DNA of 64,000 bases from assembly GCA_015680685.1 (NCBI GenBank), contig MNCI01025042.1, forward strand, positions 170,582 through 234,581, written 5' to 3'. The position numbers were made by a program, and so were the translations under genes. This document shows positions 44,332 to 56,622 of this stretch, in pieces; within the stretch, counting starts at the first letter, position 1; each line of letters begins with the position of its first letter. The notes under the pieces are model-generated. The model had not been told where the DNA came from and searched no databases. It saw only the letters and a list, made by a program, of their open reading frames with translations. The stretch comes from Gnetum montanum. Taxonomy: Eukaryota > Streptophyta > Gnetopsida > Gnetales > Gnetaceae.

Positions 44332-46310
44332 AAGCAGGAACTGAGGTCAACCTTAAGAAAATAAGGGTCATCCAAGGAATTACTCATTAACTAGAAATTG
44401 TAAAAGATGTTTGATCATTCCTTGGACACATTAGCTACTGCCAACAATTCATAGATAATTTTTCTAAGATCGCAAAATCATTGGTTGAGCTAACAAAGAA
44501 AGATGATCCATTTCTCTAGACCAAGGAATGTGAAAAATCATTTCAATAGCTAAAGGAGAAAATTGTAGAAACTCTAATTCTACAAGCACCTGACTAGTCT
44601 AGACCATTTCACATTATGATGGATGCATCAAAGTATGACTTAGGGGCTATGCTTATACAGTTGGATGATAAGAAATGTCCATATTACATCCATTATACAA
44701 GCCAAAGCATTGTGGGTGCACAACTAAACTACATCATCATAACAAAAGAATTGATGGGAGTGGTGTTTACTCTAGAGAAGTTTAGGCACTATGTGCTTTG
44801 ATACAAAGTTTTTGTACACATGGACCACAGTGTCCTTCACTTTCTAATGAAAAAGTCAACAGTAAGCCCTTGTGTCATATGGTAGCTAGTGATCTTATAG
44901 AAATTCGATCTTACAATGGTGGATTAGAAGGGAACTGAGAATGTGATTGCTGATCACTTGTCTTAGTTGTGATGGGATAACAAAGAGGAGGAAGGCTCAC
45001 TGACTAATCTATTTCATGATGAACTCCTCTTTGCTAATGCTATAACTAAACAATTATCCACTGAGCCTAAATGGTATGATGACATTCTCACCTATCTTCT
45101 CACTCAAGAGATGCTACAAGGGTTGGATCACTAAAAGAAATAATAGTCTCTTCACCAAGTGAAACACTTCATGGAGATCAATAGACACCTCTACGAGGTG
45201 TGTGCTAATGGCTTGGATTATTTGTTTGTTCCTGATGCTAATCAATTGTGTGTTCTTTAGGATGTTCACAAGGGTCCTTGTGAGGACCACTATGCTAGGA
45301 GATGCATAACCATTAAAATTCTAATGGTAGGGTATTATTGGCCAAAATGTTTTAGGGATACTCACCAATTTATCTACTTTTGTGAATGTTGCTAAGAAGA
45401 TGGTGGAATGATTCATCAAATTAAGGAATCTCAATAGTGGATCCAACCATTAGAATCCTTTGACATCTAGGGCATTTATTTCATGGGTCCCATCATGTCC
45501 ATGTCAAATGGAAAGACGTACATTAGAGTCACTATTAACTATTGTACAAAATGAGTAGAAGTAGCAGCCGACATCTACTATACATCTTGTACGACTACTT
45601 GGTTTTTGACAATAAAATTTTGTAAATATGTTTGGTGTGCCATGTGCATTAATTTTTGATAATGGAACCCACTTTAGTAGCGCTACCTTTCAAAAGCTTA
45701 TGAAATGCTTGGGAGTTGAACATGAACTAACAACACCCTACCACCCCCAAGCCAATGGTCATGTTGAGGTTACAAATAGGAAAATCACAAAACTCTTAAT
45801 AAGAACAATTAAAAAATATAGGAGAGACTAGAGCAAAAAACTCAACAATGCCCTTTGGGCCAAACACTCAACATGAAAACTCCCTATAGGTTGCTATGAG
45901 CTAGTGTACAGAAAATTACCAATACTTCCTATTCAATCTGAGCTCTATACACTTTCAACAACCTATGACCTCAACCTTGACTTAAGTCTAGCACAAAAAT
46001 AAAAATTAATAAATATCAACCTACTAGACAAGAATTTATTGGTTTCCCTATTATATAATGATTTGTACAAGGCATTTAACAAAAAGCACCATGACCTTAG
46101 AATTAGGAAAGTCAAATTTTAACCAAGAGATAAGGTCCTCTATTGGAACCCCACACATGTACCTTAATGAAATAAGTTCCAAACATTATGGAAAGGACCT
46201 TATATCATTTACAAAACTTTTCCTTCTAAGGCCATGTTTATCTACAAGCATGAGAGCCCAAACAAGAAGCAGCTAGTTAATATACAACAAGTCAAACCTT
46301 TCCATTAGCC
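44332..46310 (+). pseudogene. Fragment G: gypsy RT end, RNase H and integrase, plus strand
   Basis: Begins in the RT thumb (SFLGHISYCQQFIDNFSKIA), then RNase H (FHIMMDASKYDLGAML at about 44610, ITKELMGVVFTLEKFRHY), an H2C2-like segment (about 45265-45395, with GYYWPKCF), and integrase with FGVPCALIFDNGTHFSS and TTPYHPQANGHVEVTNRKI, which keeps Asp and Glu positions. It resembles non-chromodomain gypsy elements (Athila/Tat side) but is distinct from family C. No 5' LTR, gag or N-terminal RT. Many stops. Confidence 0.8.
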
Positions 46311-49197
46311 TAAGCAAGGTAGTGCAACAAGTGCCTCATCAGATAGACAACCATGCTCAATATTTTGGATCTTGTCCTTTGAACTTAGTCATGGGGGAGA
46401 TGGCCATCCATGCTAACTATATATGTGGCTCCTTAGTTTTTCATGCTTTTTTTACATGTTTTTGTTTTACACCTTTTTATTTTTACAGCTTTTTTTTTTA
46501 CACATTCTTTATCTTACACCTTTTTATTTTTATGTTATTAACTTTTAAAATTTTTATTTTACAACATCATGAGTACATTTTATTTTTCTTAAATATTTTA
46601 TAATTTCTTGTATATTTTCCTTTATTCTAGATGTGATTTTCTTATTTTGTTTTAATAATAATGTACCTTATTTCCAATTAGGTACAGTGTGGTTTATTTG
46701 ATGTGGGCATGTGCTATCCATTTATTTGATTATTGGTGGCTAGATCCTAGCTTTAAATTTTGTTACTAGTAACTAGGACATGGTTTCTTTTTCATGAAAT
46801 AGTAGTGAGTCCACAACATCTACCCATCCACCAACTCTATGATTTTCCTTATTCTAGAATTATGAGGTCCCTTTTTCATTAATAAATCCCTAACAAACTG
46901 GTGACCTTGGTAGTTTCTAGATTTGGAAAGGATTCAAAGGTTTTAACAAGGTGTGACTTCAAGGGAAGTTGGTACTCTTTGTGCTTTCTACTTACTTGGC
47001 TACATGTATGCTTTCATGTATTTCTTACCATTCCATGTCAAAAAATAATAGGAAGTTGAATAAGTATTTTCATGGTGTTATTCCCATTTCAAAAAAACAA
47101 AATGATGGGAATTCAAAGCACATCCCTTAAACAACGTAAATGGGCTACAAGTATTGGTTATGAGACTAGAAAGACATATTAACCATGCCTAAAGGTCCCC
47201 TCTAACTAAGGCCCTCTCTCACTTCATGCTTCTCTTTTCTTCTTAAATAAGGAACAATGGTTGTTCTATGGGAGCACTCTTGTGTCTCAAGGGGGTGGAC
47301 TAGTCTTAGAGTGGCAATGTGAAGTCACTGAATGTGGTTGGTTTTGGTCTAGAAAAAGGATGGATTTTATCAAGTCATTTAACCATGAAATTCACAAGGG
47401 ACTTCATATGACCTTAATTGGGAACTCCATTCCACTCTCTCTCTCATCCATCTATGCTTTCCATGTCTCACCTCACTACTGGTTTTATGTTCTTTTTTGG
47501 TGTCTTGGTTTGATGTACCAAAATTCTTAGGTAGTTTCTTTCGACTACTTAGCTTTTATCATTAATCATCCATGGGTTCCATAGAGTTCTCAGTTTGAAG
47601 TGATGCAAGGAAAATAAAGGGAATGTGCCTACTTTGGGGAGGATCCACTTGCATACCTTTTGGTTGGATTAGTTAAGTTCTATAGTCTTAGATATCCGTA
47701 CAATCAAATCATTTTTTATGCCCCATCAATGACATCTAATTGTGCACATGTTTACAACATTTTTCAGTGAAATCCTCTTTTTATTATTGTGAGTTCTTAA
47801 ACCCTCTTTAAGCATTTTATCATGTTTGGAATTTTTAGAAATTAATAATGGACTACTTATCCATTCACCCTATTTTTTAGTCTTCCCACTAACACTATTA
47901 AAGGAATCAATCCACCATAATCAAAACCTAGCCAAGTATAACTACTAACGTGATGAGGTATCTAAAAGCTATGCATTATACATTGCACACTAATTCACGA
48001 TTTTGTTATGATTGTAGTGGAAAGTGAAAATTGGAAGCAGGACTGTCTTCAACAAAAGATAAGTAGCAGCACCATGCGATGAGGACCCTTCATGATCATT
48101 GAATCTTCTTCCTTGCTCTTTAGCTACCAAAGGAGTTGGATGTTAGGTTTATCTAGGGTGTTCAATTCTTTTCCATGAACACCAAATTTTGTAAATGATT
48201 GTAGATTCATATACTTGGGAACTTAGTATCTATCTATTCCATTTGAGTTAGTTTGCATGTCATTTAATAATCCCATACCTTTCCAATATTTTTTAAGCAA
48301 CTTATTCCTCTTTTTTACTTGAAGATGAGTTTTCATTTAGTCATGGGCATATGATGAACTACATTTTGCCTAGCTCTAATATTAGAGCCCTAATATCAAA
48401 TACATAATAATGGATTCCAAGAAGTGATGTTAGATATCCAATATCATAGGGTGTATGCTGACCTATAAATATAGTGCTTGGACACATAATTTTAAGGAGT
48501 TTTTATCATAGCATAGTAGAGCTCTTGTATTTTCTTTTCTCCAAAGTTAGAATATTTTCCAAAGTGCCTGCAATAAAAGTCATTGAGTGTATGGATCTTT
48601 ATTCAAGCACTATTGTACTTGAGCACGGTAGTATGTGTGGCAATAAAGACAAGCTTTCTAATCAAACCTTGTAGTACTTTGGCTAGCTTAAATATTTTAT
48701 TCATGCATTTAATGTTTTGTGCAATTTCATTTAGTATTTCAAAGTAGGTTAAACAATAGTTAATTAAGCACATAAGTACAACCACTTTGAGCATGCGTAT
48801 GACCCTTGGTAATCCCAACAACGCTTAACATTTGATAATCTAGTAGCATTATACATGTTTAGGATGTGCACAGAAAGTGGGACCAAATACTTATGTTAGG
48901 ATAGTTAGTTATTAATTAGCAATTAGATTAGTTAAATTTATTTATAAATTGAGTTTTAACATGCTATTAATTGTAGACAAATATAATATAAAATAATAAA
49001 AATCATGTGTCTCAATTACACTTAACCATATAATTAAGCTCCACAAGTGTAGTTGAAAAGACAACAATCATCATGATTAGATTTCATGTTATGCAACCTA
49101 TGTACATGAAAACTTAAGGTCTATGAAATTCCACCAGATTGCACATGAACACTTGTGATTCATATGGTTGGGCATAGGGGTACCTTGCTACTCATCA
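46311..49197 (+). other. 3' part of fragment G, nothing recognised
   Basis: T-rich after integrase (46440-46620), then low-coding sequence. A TATA-like ctataaatatag occurs at about 48463 and a possible LTR-like start tgttaggatagttag at 48894, but I found no repeated partner, so I name no LTR. Frames here (for example 47261-47530) show no known motif. Confidence 0.4.
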
Positions 49198-50192
49198 CAC
49201 ATGATTCCTTAAGATTACTAGGTGTTGACAAGTTGGTTATGGCCTTAATATTTTTAGGATCAACATGTATTCCTACTTCATAGATTATAAAGCCAAGCAT
49301 CTTTCCAAGTTTGATACCAAAGACAAAGCTCTTAGGATTAAGTCAAAGTTCATATTTGGGATAATATTAAAGAACTAAATTTAGGTCTTTTGTATGGTTA
49401 TTGGCTATCTTAGACTTTATAGTGATATCATTAATATAGTCATTAAGTAGGATTAGCATGTAATTACTAAAGATATAGGTCATAGCTCATTGGTATGTTG
49501 CATTCTTTAGAACAAAAGGCATCATAATATAACAATAGATTCTCCAAGGGGTCATGAAGGTCATATAAAGCTAATGCTCTGGGTTAATTATAACTTGGTT
49601 TTTTCCCAAGAATTTATCCATAAAAAATAACAATGCCTCAGTGGAAATAGCATTGATCAGTTGATCATGTTAGGAAAGGGAAAGTCATCCTTGATGGTTG
49701 CTTTGTTGAGGTCATAGAAATTGATATATCTATGAATGCTTTCATTTTTCTTAGGAAATATTACTATGTTGGATACCAAATCAGTATAGTTAATAGCTTG
49801 AATGAAACCTTATTGGTAAATCATTTTTATTTTATCACGAACTTGTAAGGCTAAATTTCGCCTAATGTTATGAATATTTTGCTTGACAAGGTTGATGCTA
49901 TGGTTAAGTATGATATTATGTTGAATGAGGCATAGATCAAGTGCAAGAATGTCTTTGTAAGACCATACAAAGGCTTTAATGTTAGCTTGTAGGTCCTTGG
50001 TGATGTCTTGGTCAAATTAAGCTTATAGTGAGGAACTTAGTTTTAAGGTTTTCTCCTCATCATTATGGGTTGTAATGGGGACTTCTACTAGGGAATCCTA
50101 TATGATGTCTCCATCCTCTAAATCAAGAGTTTTGACTATGTAGTGAGGCCATTCTAAGGTTTCCTCTATTAAGGCTATGTGCTCAAAAAGGC
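49198..50192 (-). pseudogene. Element D: RT, 5' piece of a split pol
   Basis: Minus strand. It aligns with 27200-27990 of C: FGIK-type segment, NDYINDITIKSK where C has NDYVDDFVVKS (catalytic YVDD degraded), and the upstream region that in C reads VPKKNGS. About 180 bases corresponding to 27030-27200 of C are missing at the junction with G. Element H follows immediately. Confidence 0.75.
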
Positions 50193-51485
50193 TTTGGATC
50201 TTTTAGTGTGTTTTGGTGTGTGTCAAAATGTTAAGTAAAATGGATTCAAAGGTTCTTTGCATGGTTGTATGATTATTGTGTTCATAGGACTATGTACATG
50301 GGAAACCAAGATGAGATAAAGCCTACATAGAGGAAAAGGAATGAACTATTTGAGCTAAAGTCTACATAGAGGACAAGGAATGAACTATTTAGAGCTCAAA
50401 GAAGGAGGTCATTCACATGTTCTTCAAATGAACATCCAAAGAACATGGACAAGGACTAGATATTGTACAAGCAAAGTTATCATCATCAAAGCATGTAGAA
50501 GGTCAAGGCTATGGACAAGGAGTGATGGATTCAAAAGACAAAGAAAGTGAAAGAAAGATGTCTCTAGAAAATAGTAGACATCTTGGCAGAATTGAAGTAA
50601 TCTTAGGGAAATAAATCTTTAAGAAATAATAGATGTCATTTTCTAGGTAAATATTTCTTCATCACAGAAATATGTCTTCACCAAATGAAGGAAAATACTA
50701 GAAAGATGTCTTCCACAAGATAGAGATGTCTTCCAAAATGAAGACTTCAGAAAGAATCTTTTCATGAAATAAATATTTCTTCCTAGAATTGAAGTCAAAT
50801 TTAGAGAGACATATTAGGCATGAAGAAGACATCTCCCATGACCATTAATGATCATTTCCTATCCATTGTATGAGTTTTGAGATGGATTAAAAAACACGGT
50901 AGATATAAGAGGACTTCATGTGCATTGGGAAAAGTGCAAGCCTTATTGTATTCATTGTATAATCATTTGTAATCATTGAATTCTCTATATCTCCTCATTG
51001 TCTTATAATTTTGGCATTCTTAAGTATGTTGTACCTAATTGTACAAGGATTAATAAACTAAGTTGCAATTATCCCTTATAATTCTTTTTTTTTTTCTGTC
51101 CTATGGGGTTGATGTACTTGAGCTTGTTGGGATCCTATGGGATTGAGTTATTGGTGCTATGGTATAACACTTTGGTGTAGATCTTAACATTGTAAAGGTT
51201 GTGAAAGATTTGAAACCACCTTTCCAAGCTTGATGGGACCTTCCAAGGTTGGTGATTGGTGCTATGATACAACACTTCATAGTAGGACTTGAAGACTATA
51301 TCAGATGTGGACCCTTCAACTACATTTTAAGAGCAACAAAGTTCAGAGATGTGCTTACGATCTACCCTCTAAGTGTGGACTACCCAAGTTGGGGAACCAC
51401 ATTAGATTTCATGTAGGTGATTTTTTTGTTTAATTTTTAATTTAGGGAACTTATTCATCCCCTTCCTTCTAAGTTCAATGATCCA
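50193..51485 (+). mobile_element. 5' LTR of element H
   Basis: 1293 bases, ending AATGATCCA. It carries a tandem duplication of about 44 bases (50305-50395, tctacatagaggacaagg) present once in the 3' LTR. LTR length fits the SIRE/Maximus group. Confidence 0.82.
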
Positions 51486-51489
51486 TAAG

Positions 51490-51501
51490 TGGTATTAGAG
51501 C
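51490..51501 (+). promoter_or_regulatory. Primer-binding site, initiator-Met type (H)
   Basis: tggtattagagc four bases after the LTR; two-base variant of TGGTATCAGAGC. Confidence 0.75.
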
Positions 51502-51541
51502 TTAGTACTCTCTCTATCATTATCAACTTCAAGAGTGAACA

Positions 51542-53260
51542 ATGGAGGGGACATCTTATACAAATCCAACCATGTTTGATAGATTCAACTTCACCTATTC
51601 AAAAGCTAGAATGCAAGGGTTCTTCGAATCCATGGAGTTTGAAGTATGAGAGTCAATTATGGAAGGCTACACTCCACTCTTCAATGACACCACTGGAATC
51701 ATCAAGCCTCACAAAAAATGGTCTTAATATGAAAAGGATAAATTCATGTTTGATTGAAAATAAAAAAAATTGTTTATATTATGCATTAAATAAATCTAAA
51801 TTTAATAGGATAGTAAGATGTAAAATGGCTAAAGAAATTTGACAAACTTTAGAAGCTACTTATGAAGGAACCTTTAGTGTTAAGTAATCAAAATTGTTAG
51901 TTTTACAAAGTTGATATGATAAACTCAAAATAAGAGAAAGTTTGAAAATCAAAGATTATTTTTCTAAAGTTAACAATCTTGTTGTAGCAATTAGAGAAAC
52001 AAGAAAGGATTTACTTGAAAGCGATGTAATTATCAAAATGATCAAAACTCTTCAATCGGAGTTTAGACCTAAGGTCAAAACCATGAAGGAAATTAGAAAT
52101 TTCTTAACTTTGAAATTTGAAGAACTTCAAAGTTCTCTTATCACCTATGAAATGAATCTAATAAGCAAAGTAGTAATTCAAGAAAGACCTATTACTCTAA
52201 AGATTGCTTTCAAGGAGAATGAGGTCAATGAGCATGATGAGGAAATAAAGATGAGATTGCTTTTCTTTCAAGGAGACTACAAAAATTTCTTATAAGAAGA
52301 AATAAAGGGACATCTCAACAAAAAAAATGACCTAATTTCTACAAAGGTAGAGAAAGAGGTAGAAAGTTTTTCAATTCTTGTAATCTAGATTTTTTTCTAT
52401 AGAATGTTGGATTTGTGGAGGAAGACGCCATATGACATTTGAATATCCTAGTGATCCAAGTGATATCAAAGGAATAGATCCAATTATGAGGAGTTAGAAA
52501 AGACCAACTTTTATACAAGTTGGGATGATGGTGATCAAAGTGAAGAAGAAGCATGCAATTCTTCCAAAGATTCACATCTCATATGCATGACGCTTATTGA
52601 TGAAAATTGCTCACTTGTGGCTAAACAAGATGTATAGTGAATTTAGAGAAGAAAATTTTCTTTTACATCATTTGATTAGGAAGGCAAAGAGAATAGTACT
52701 TTCTAAGCTAAATACTATTCATGATGAAGAGAAAGAAGAAATCTCAAACATAGAAGATGAGATTCAACAACTAACATCTTGCAACAAGGACAACAGTAAG
52801 ATTCAAGAAGAGGAGATTCTTGAAGATTAGCTAAAGAATTCAAAGGAAGTAACACTTGAAGTTTTAAGCTCAAGGTCAAGCATACTAAGGTTTGATAATT
52901 TTGGTCATGAGGGTGATACTTATTTTATATGTAAAAATTATGGTTCTATGCAAACTCTTAGCTATGATGATCAAAATAGGATTAATGCTTGGTCTTGTCA
53001 AAAAGGTTTTGGTAAGGAAATTGAGTAGGTACCAATAGGTGAGAATGAAGGGAAGTGGAGTCCTAAAAATAATGCAAAAAGTGATCCAAAGTTCAGTCAC
53101 AAGGAACATGAACAAATAGAAAAATCGCATACACAATCTAATGAAAAAGAACCTAAGGATGAGGAGGTACTTCATGATAGGAGACCTCATCTCAAACTCC
53201 ATTAATCTTCTCATTTTATCAGCAAGAAAGGTAAGTCAAAGCAAGTCTCTATCTCTTTGC
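51542..53260 (+). pseudogene. Element H: SIRE-type gag, decayed
   Basis: ATG at 51542 begins MEGTSYTNPTMFDRFNF. Recognisable gag segments: KARMQGFFESME, ALNKSKFNRI, MAKEI, TLEATYEGT, IKDYFSKVNNLV, and an EELQSSLITYEM helix (51942-52295). A zinc-knuckle remnant CWICGGRRHMTFEYP (about 52407) has its last Cys replaced. Next is an acidic patch (SWDDGDQSEEEACN) typical of SIRE gags and a Glu/Lys-rich tail. Stops and frame changes throughout. Confidence 0.72.
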
Positions 53261-54685
53261 TTGCTAGTTATTAAGGTTAGTCCTACATTATTTATGTCTT
53301 AGATCAAAAATGGTGGAATAAGTGTCTAGAGCATTTCTTATATTCATAATATTAACATAATTGGTTTTGTATGGATTGATAATAGCACTTACAATAATTT
53401 CCCTTGGATATTTATCTTATAATAAATCTATTTTGATTTCTTGTCTTACATATAGTCTTGCTTAATCTTAAATCCTTTTGAATGATTTTTCCATTTATAG
53501 GATAAGACAAACCTCTAAAAATTCTATCAATATTGCTAGTTATAGACCTAGATATCCATAATTAAGCTTAATGTTGACATACAACTATAGTGTTTTCATG
53601 ATATTTGTGTGTCTATCATAAAAGCCCAAGATAAGTAGCACATGTGTAAGGGGATCCTACTCCTTAATCATCTTGGAGGCCATCAATGTAGGAGGAGTCT
53701 TTAGAGATTTCAACCAAAGATGACAATGAGCCCAAAGAACACAATGAGCAAGAAATGGATCTCAAGAGGTATTTTATGCTTAATTGGATGGCAATGTCTG
53801 TAATGGTTGTATTTGTTACATATGAGGACATTAAAAGATATTTAACAAGACATGAATACTTAGTTCTTTAATAGCATTAGTTATTTTTAAATGATTATGT
53901 TTTTTGTATTGTCTTGTACAAAAGGAAACTATGCATATTTTTCTTATAGCTTAAATATTCTATTGATGATATCTTTTTGGTTAAATCTAGAAATACAAGC
54001 TACAATCAAAAAATTGTTTCTATTAGATAAGTTTTTTTTATCTTTGATCTTTAGCATCAATTTGTGTATTGTTCCTCCTTATTTTGAAATGACAACCCAA
54101 CTATTCAATTTTCAATCATAAGCTAAAATAAGAAGTTCCTATTTTTTTTTCTTTTTGAAAAAAGCTGATGTTTTGAATATTCCTATGATCATTCCTTTGG
54201 AAAAGTATCTACAACTTTAATTAACTCATCCATTGAATGGTTTACCTTGTGATGAAGAATCCAGTTCATTTTTTGATGGTTTATGAAGTTGGAGAATATT
54301 GGAACATTAAAAGCACCATGTACTACTAATGACTTCTTAATTTAGAGATAGGTTCTTGATCTTCAAATTTCACTTCATTTCATGCTCAAGGTTTGAATAT
54401 CAGTTGAAAGACTTGGATTAGTTCTTAACATATTAAGGGACACCTCTTCATGGATCTTAGTGCTGAAAAATCTATACTCCTTAAATTGATTTTCTTGCTT
54501 CACTATATCTTTTTGGGATTATGTCATGATTTATTTAAAAATTATTATTCTTTTATATATTTGAACCATGTTGGGTACTTTATCCTTTTTTATGATATTC
54601 AAAAATGAGGAGAGTAGTATGGATATATTTGTATAATTACTAACCCATTTTCTTAAGTTTTGAACATCACCAAAAAGGGGAAGAT
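53261..54685 (+). other. Element H: interior without recognisable genes
   Basis: Low-coding, AT-rich. It ends with the purine tract aaaaaggggaagat (54672-54685) right before the 3' LTR, a good polypurine tract. No protease, integrase or RT motif found in six frames. Confidence 0.6.
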
Positions 54686-55918
54686 TGTGGACCTTTTCGT
54701 ATGTTTTGGTATGTGTAAAAAAATTAAGTAAAATGAAGTCAAAGGCTCTTTGCATGATTGTATGGTTATTGTGTTTGTATGACTACATACATGGAAAACT
54801 ATGATGAGCTAAAGCCTACATAGAGAACAAGGAATGGATTGTTTAGATCTTAAAGAAGGAGGTCATCCACATGGTCTTCAAATGAACATCCAAAGAACAT
54901 GAACAATGACTAGATATTATACAAGAAAATTTATCATCATAAAAGCATGTGGAAGATCGAGGATATGGATAAGGAATGATGAATTCAAAATAAAAGGAAA
55001 GTGAAAGAAAGACATCTCTGGGGAATAGTAGATGTCTTGACAGAATTGGAGTAATCTCAGGTAAATATTTCTTTAAGAAATAGTAGGCTTCTTTCTCTAG
55101 TCAAAGACATCTTCACCAAATGAAGGGAATTACTAGAGATACATATTCCACCTGATAGATGTTTTACAAAATGGAGACTTTAGAAAGATGTCGTTAATGT
55201 AACAAAGGCATCTTCTCAAAATTGAAGGCAAATTCAAAGAGACATCTTAGCCATGAAGAAGATGTCTCCCATGATCGTTAATGACCATTGGCTAGCTATT
55301 ACACAAGTTCCAAGATGGATTTAGACATGTGGTAGCTATAAGAATTTTTTATTTGCATTGGGAAAAGAGCAAGCCTTATTGTATTCATTATATAATCATT
55401 TGTAATCATTAAATTCTTTATTACTTTTCATTGTCTTATCATTTTTTCATTGTAAAGTGTGTTGTACCTAACGGTGCAAGGATCAGTAAACTAAGTTGTA
55501 ATTATTCCTTGTAATTCTTGTTCTTGTTATCCTATAGGATTGATGTGCTTGAGCTTGTTGAGATCCTATGGGATTGAGTTGTTGGTGCTACAGGACAAAA
55601 CTTTGATGAGGAGCTCAAGATTGTAAAGGTTGTGAAAGCCTTGAAACCATAAGCCTAATGAGACCTTGCAAGGTTGAGTGATTGGTGTTGTAGTACAACA
55701 CTCTAGATTATGACTTGAAGCCTATATAGGATGTGGACCCTTCAATCACATTTTGAGAGAAACAAAGTCCAAAGGTGTGCTTTTTGATCTATCCTTTGAG
55801 TGTGGACTACCCAAGTTGGGGAACCATGTTAAATTTGTTTTGTGAGATTTTTTTGTTTAAGTTTTAATTTGGGGAACTTATTCATCCCTCCTCTCCCCCT
55901 TCTAAGTTCAACAATCCA
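54686..55918 (+). mobile_element. 3' LTR of element H
   Basis: Begins TGTGGACCTTTTCG and ends AACAATCCA. Aligns along its length with 50193-51485 apart from the tandem duplication there. Confidence 0.82.
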
Positions 55919-56622
55919 TAAATTAGTCAAAAAACATCATCCAAAGATTCATTTATGCTTAAAGGTAAGTCAAATTATTCCTACATCTACATGGCTTAAT
56001 CTTGCATGTTAAAAAAAAAGATATTAGACAACATTTGCATGATATATTTGTTAAAAAATGTTTAAAAAGATTAAATAATGTAATAAATTATATTAATTTT
56101 TTATTTTGGTTATTATATTATCAAAAAGGAAAATAATTTGATAAAAAAGGCATGAATACATAAAATAATAATATTTTAATATCAAAAGTATTATAATAGT
56201 AGCATGTTTTACTAATGACAACATTTTTGGGTAGTTGTGGCAACATGTGGACACCTTGTTTCACCAAAGTAGTATTTTTTCGAAACATGGATAGTGTGTG
56301 AACCATGAATCTTGGCTTGTCAGTGTGTTTAGGGTCAAATAAGTTGGTAATTACACTAGCACAACGTTTTAAATACTCGGTGCTTTTAATGTGGAGTTGT
56401 GGGACCCCCTTGTCATTATTTTGGAGGACAAGAGTAGTATGTTTGACCATAGAATGAATTTCCTCACCAATAATTAGCATTTTAACTTAATTTCACTAGG
56501 AATTTCATTCCTACAACATTTTTGTCCTAGAATTAGGATATTAAACCACTTGTGCACAACTATTTTTGGAAAAACTTGGTTTTTTTGAGTTTTTCTTGCC
56601 AATAGTGGAAAGCAGAACCAAA
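55919..56622. other. Unassigned stretch left of the F antisense gene
   Basis: A 119-codon minus-strand frame (56480-56121) has no motif I recognise. By position it would correspond to the pol/array side of element F, but I see neither RT motifs nor dyad units. Otherwise AT-rich. Confidence 0.35.

Larger units (their letters stand above)
50193..55918 (+). mobile_element. Element H: SIRE-like copia element lacking pol
   Basis: Two LTRs (50193-51485 and 54686-55918) frame a 3.2-kb interior with a primer site, a gag and no recognisable protease, integrase or RT. Flanking 5-mers differ (aaggc and taaat), so no target duplication is visible. Confidence 0.82.

Noticed and set aside
48894-49199. Possible small LTR (tgttaggatag ... 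catcaca)
   Set aside because: No second copy, primer site or clear target duplication could be found.
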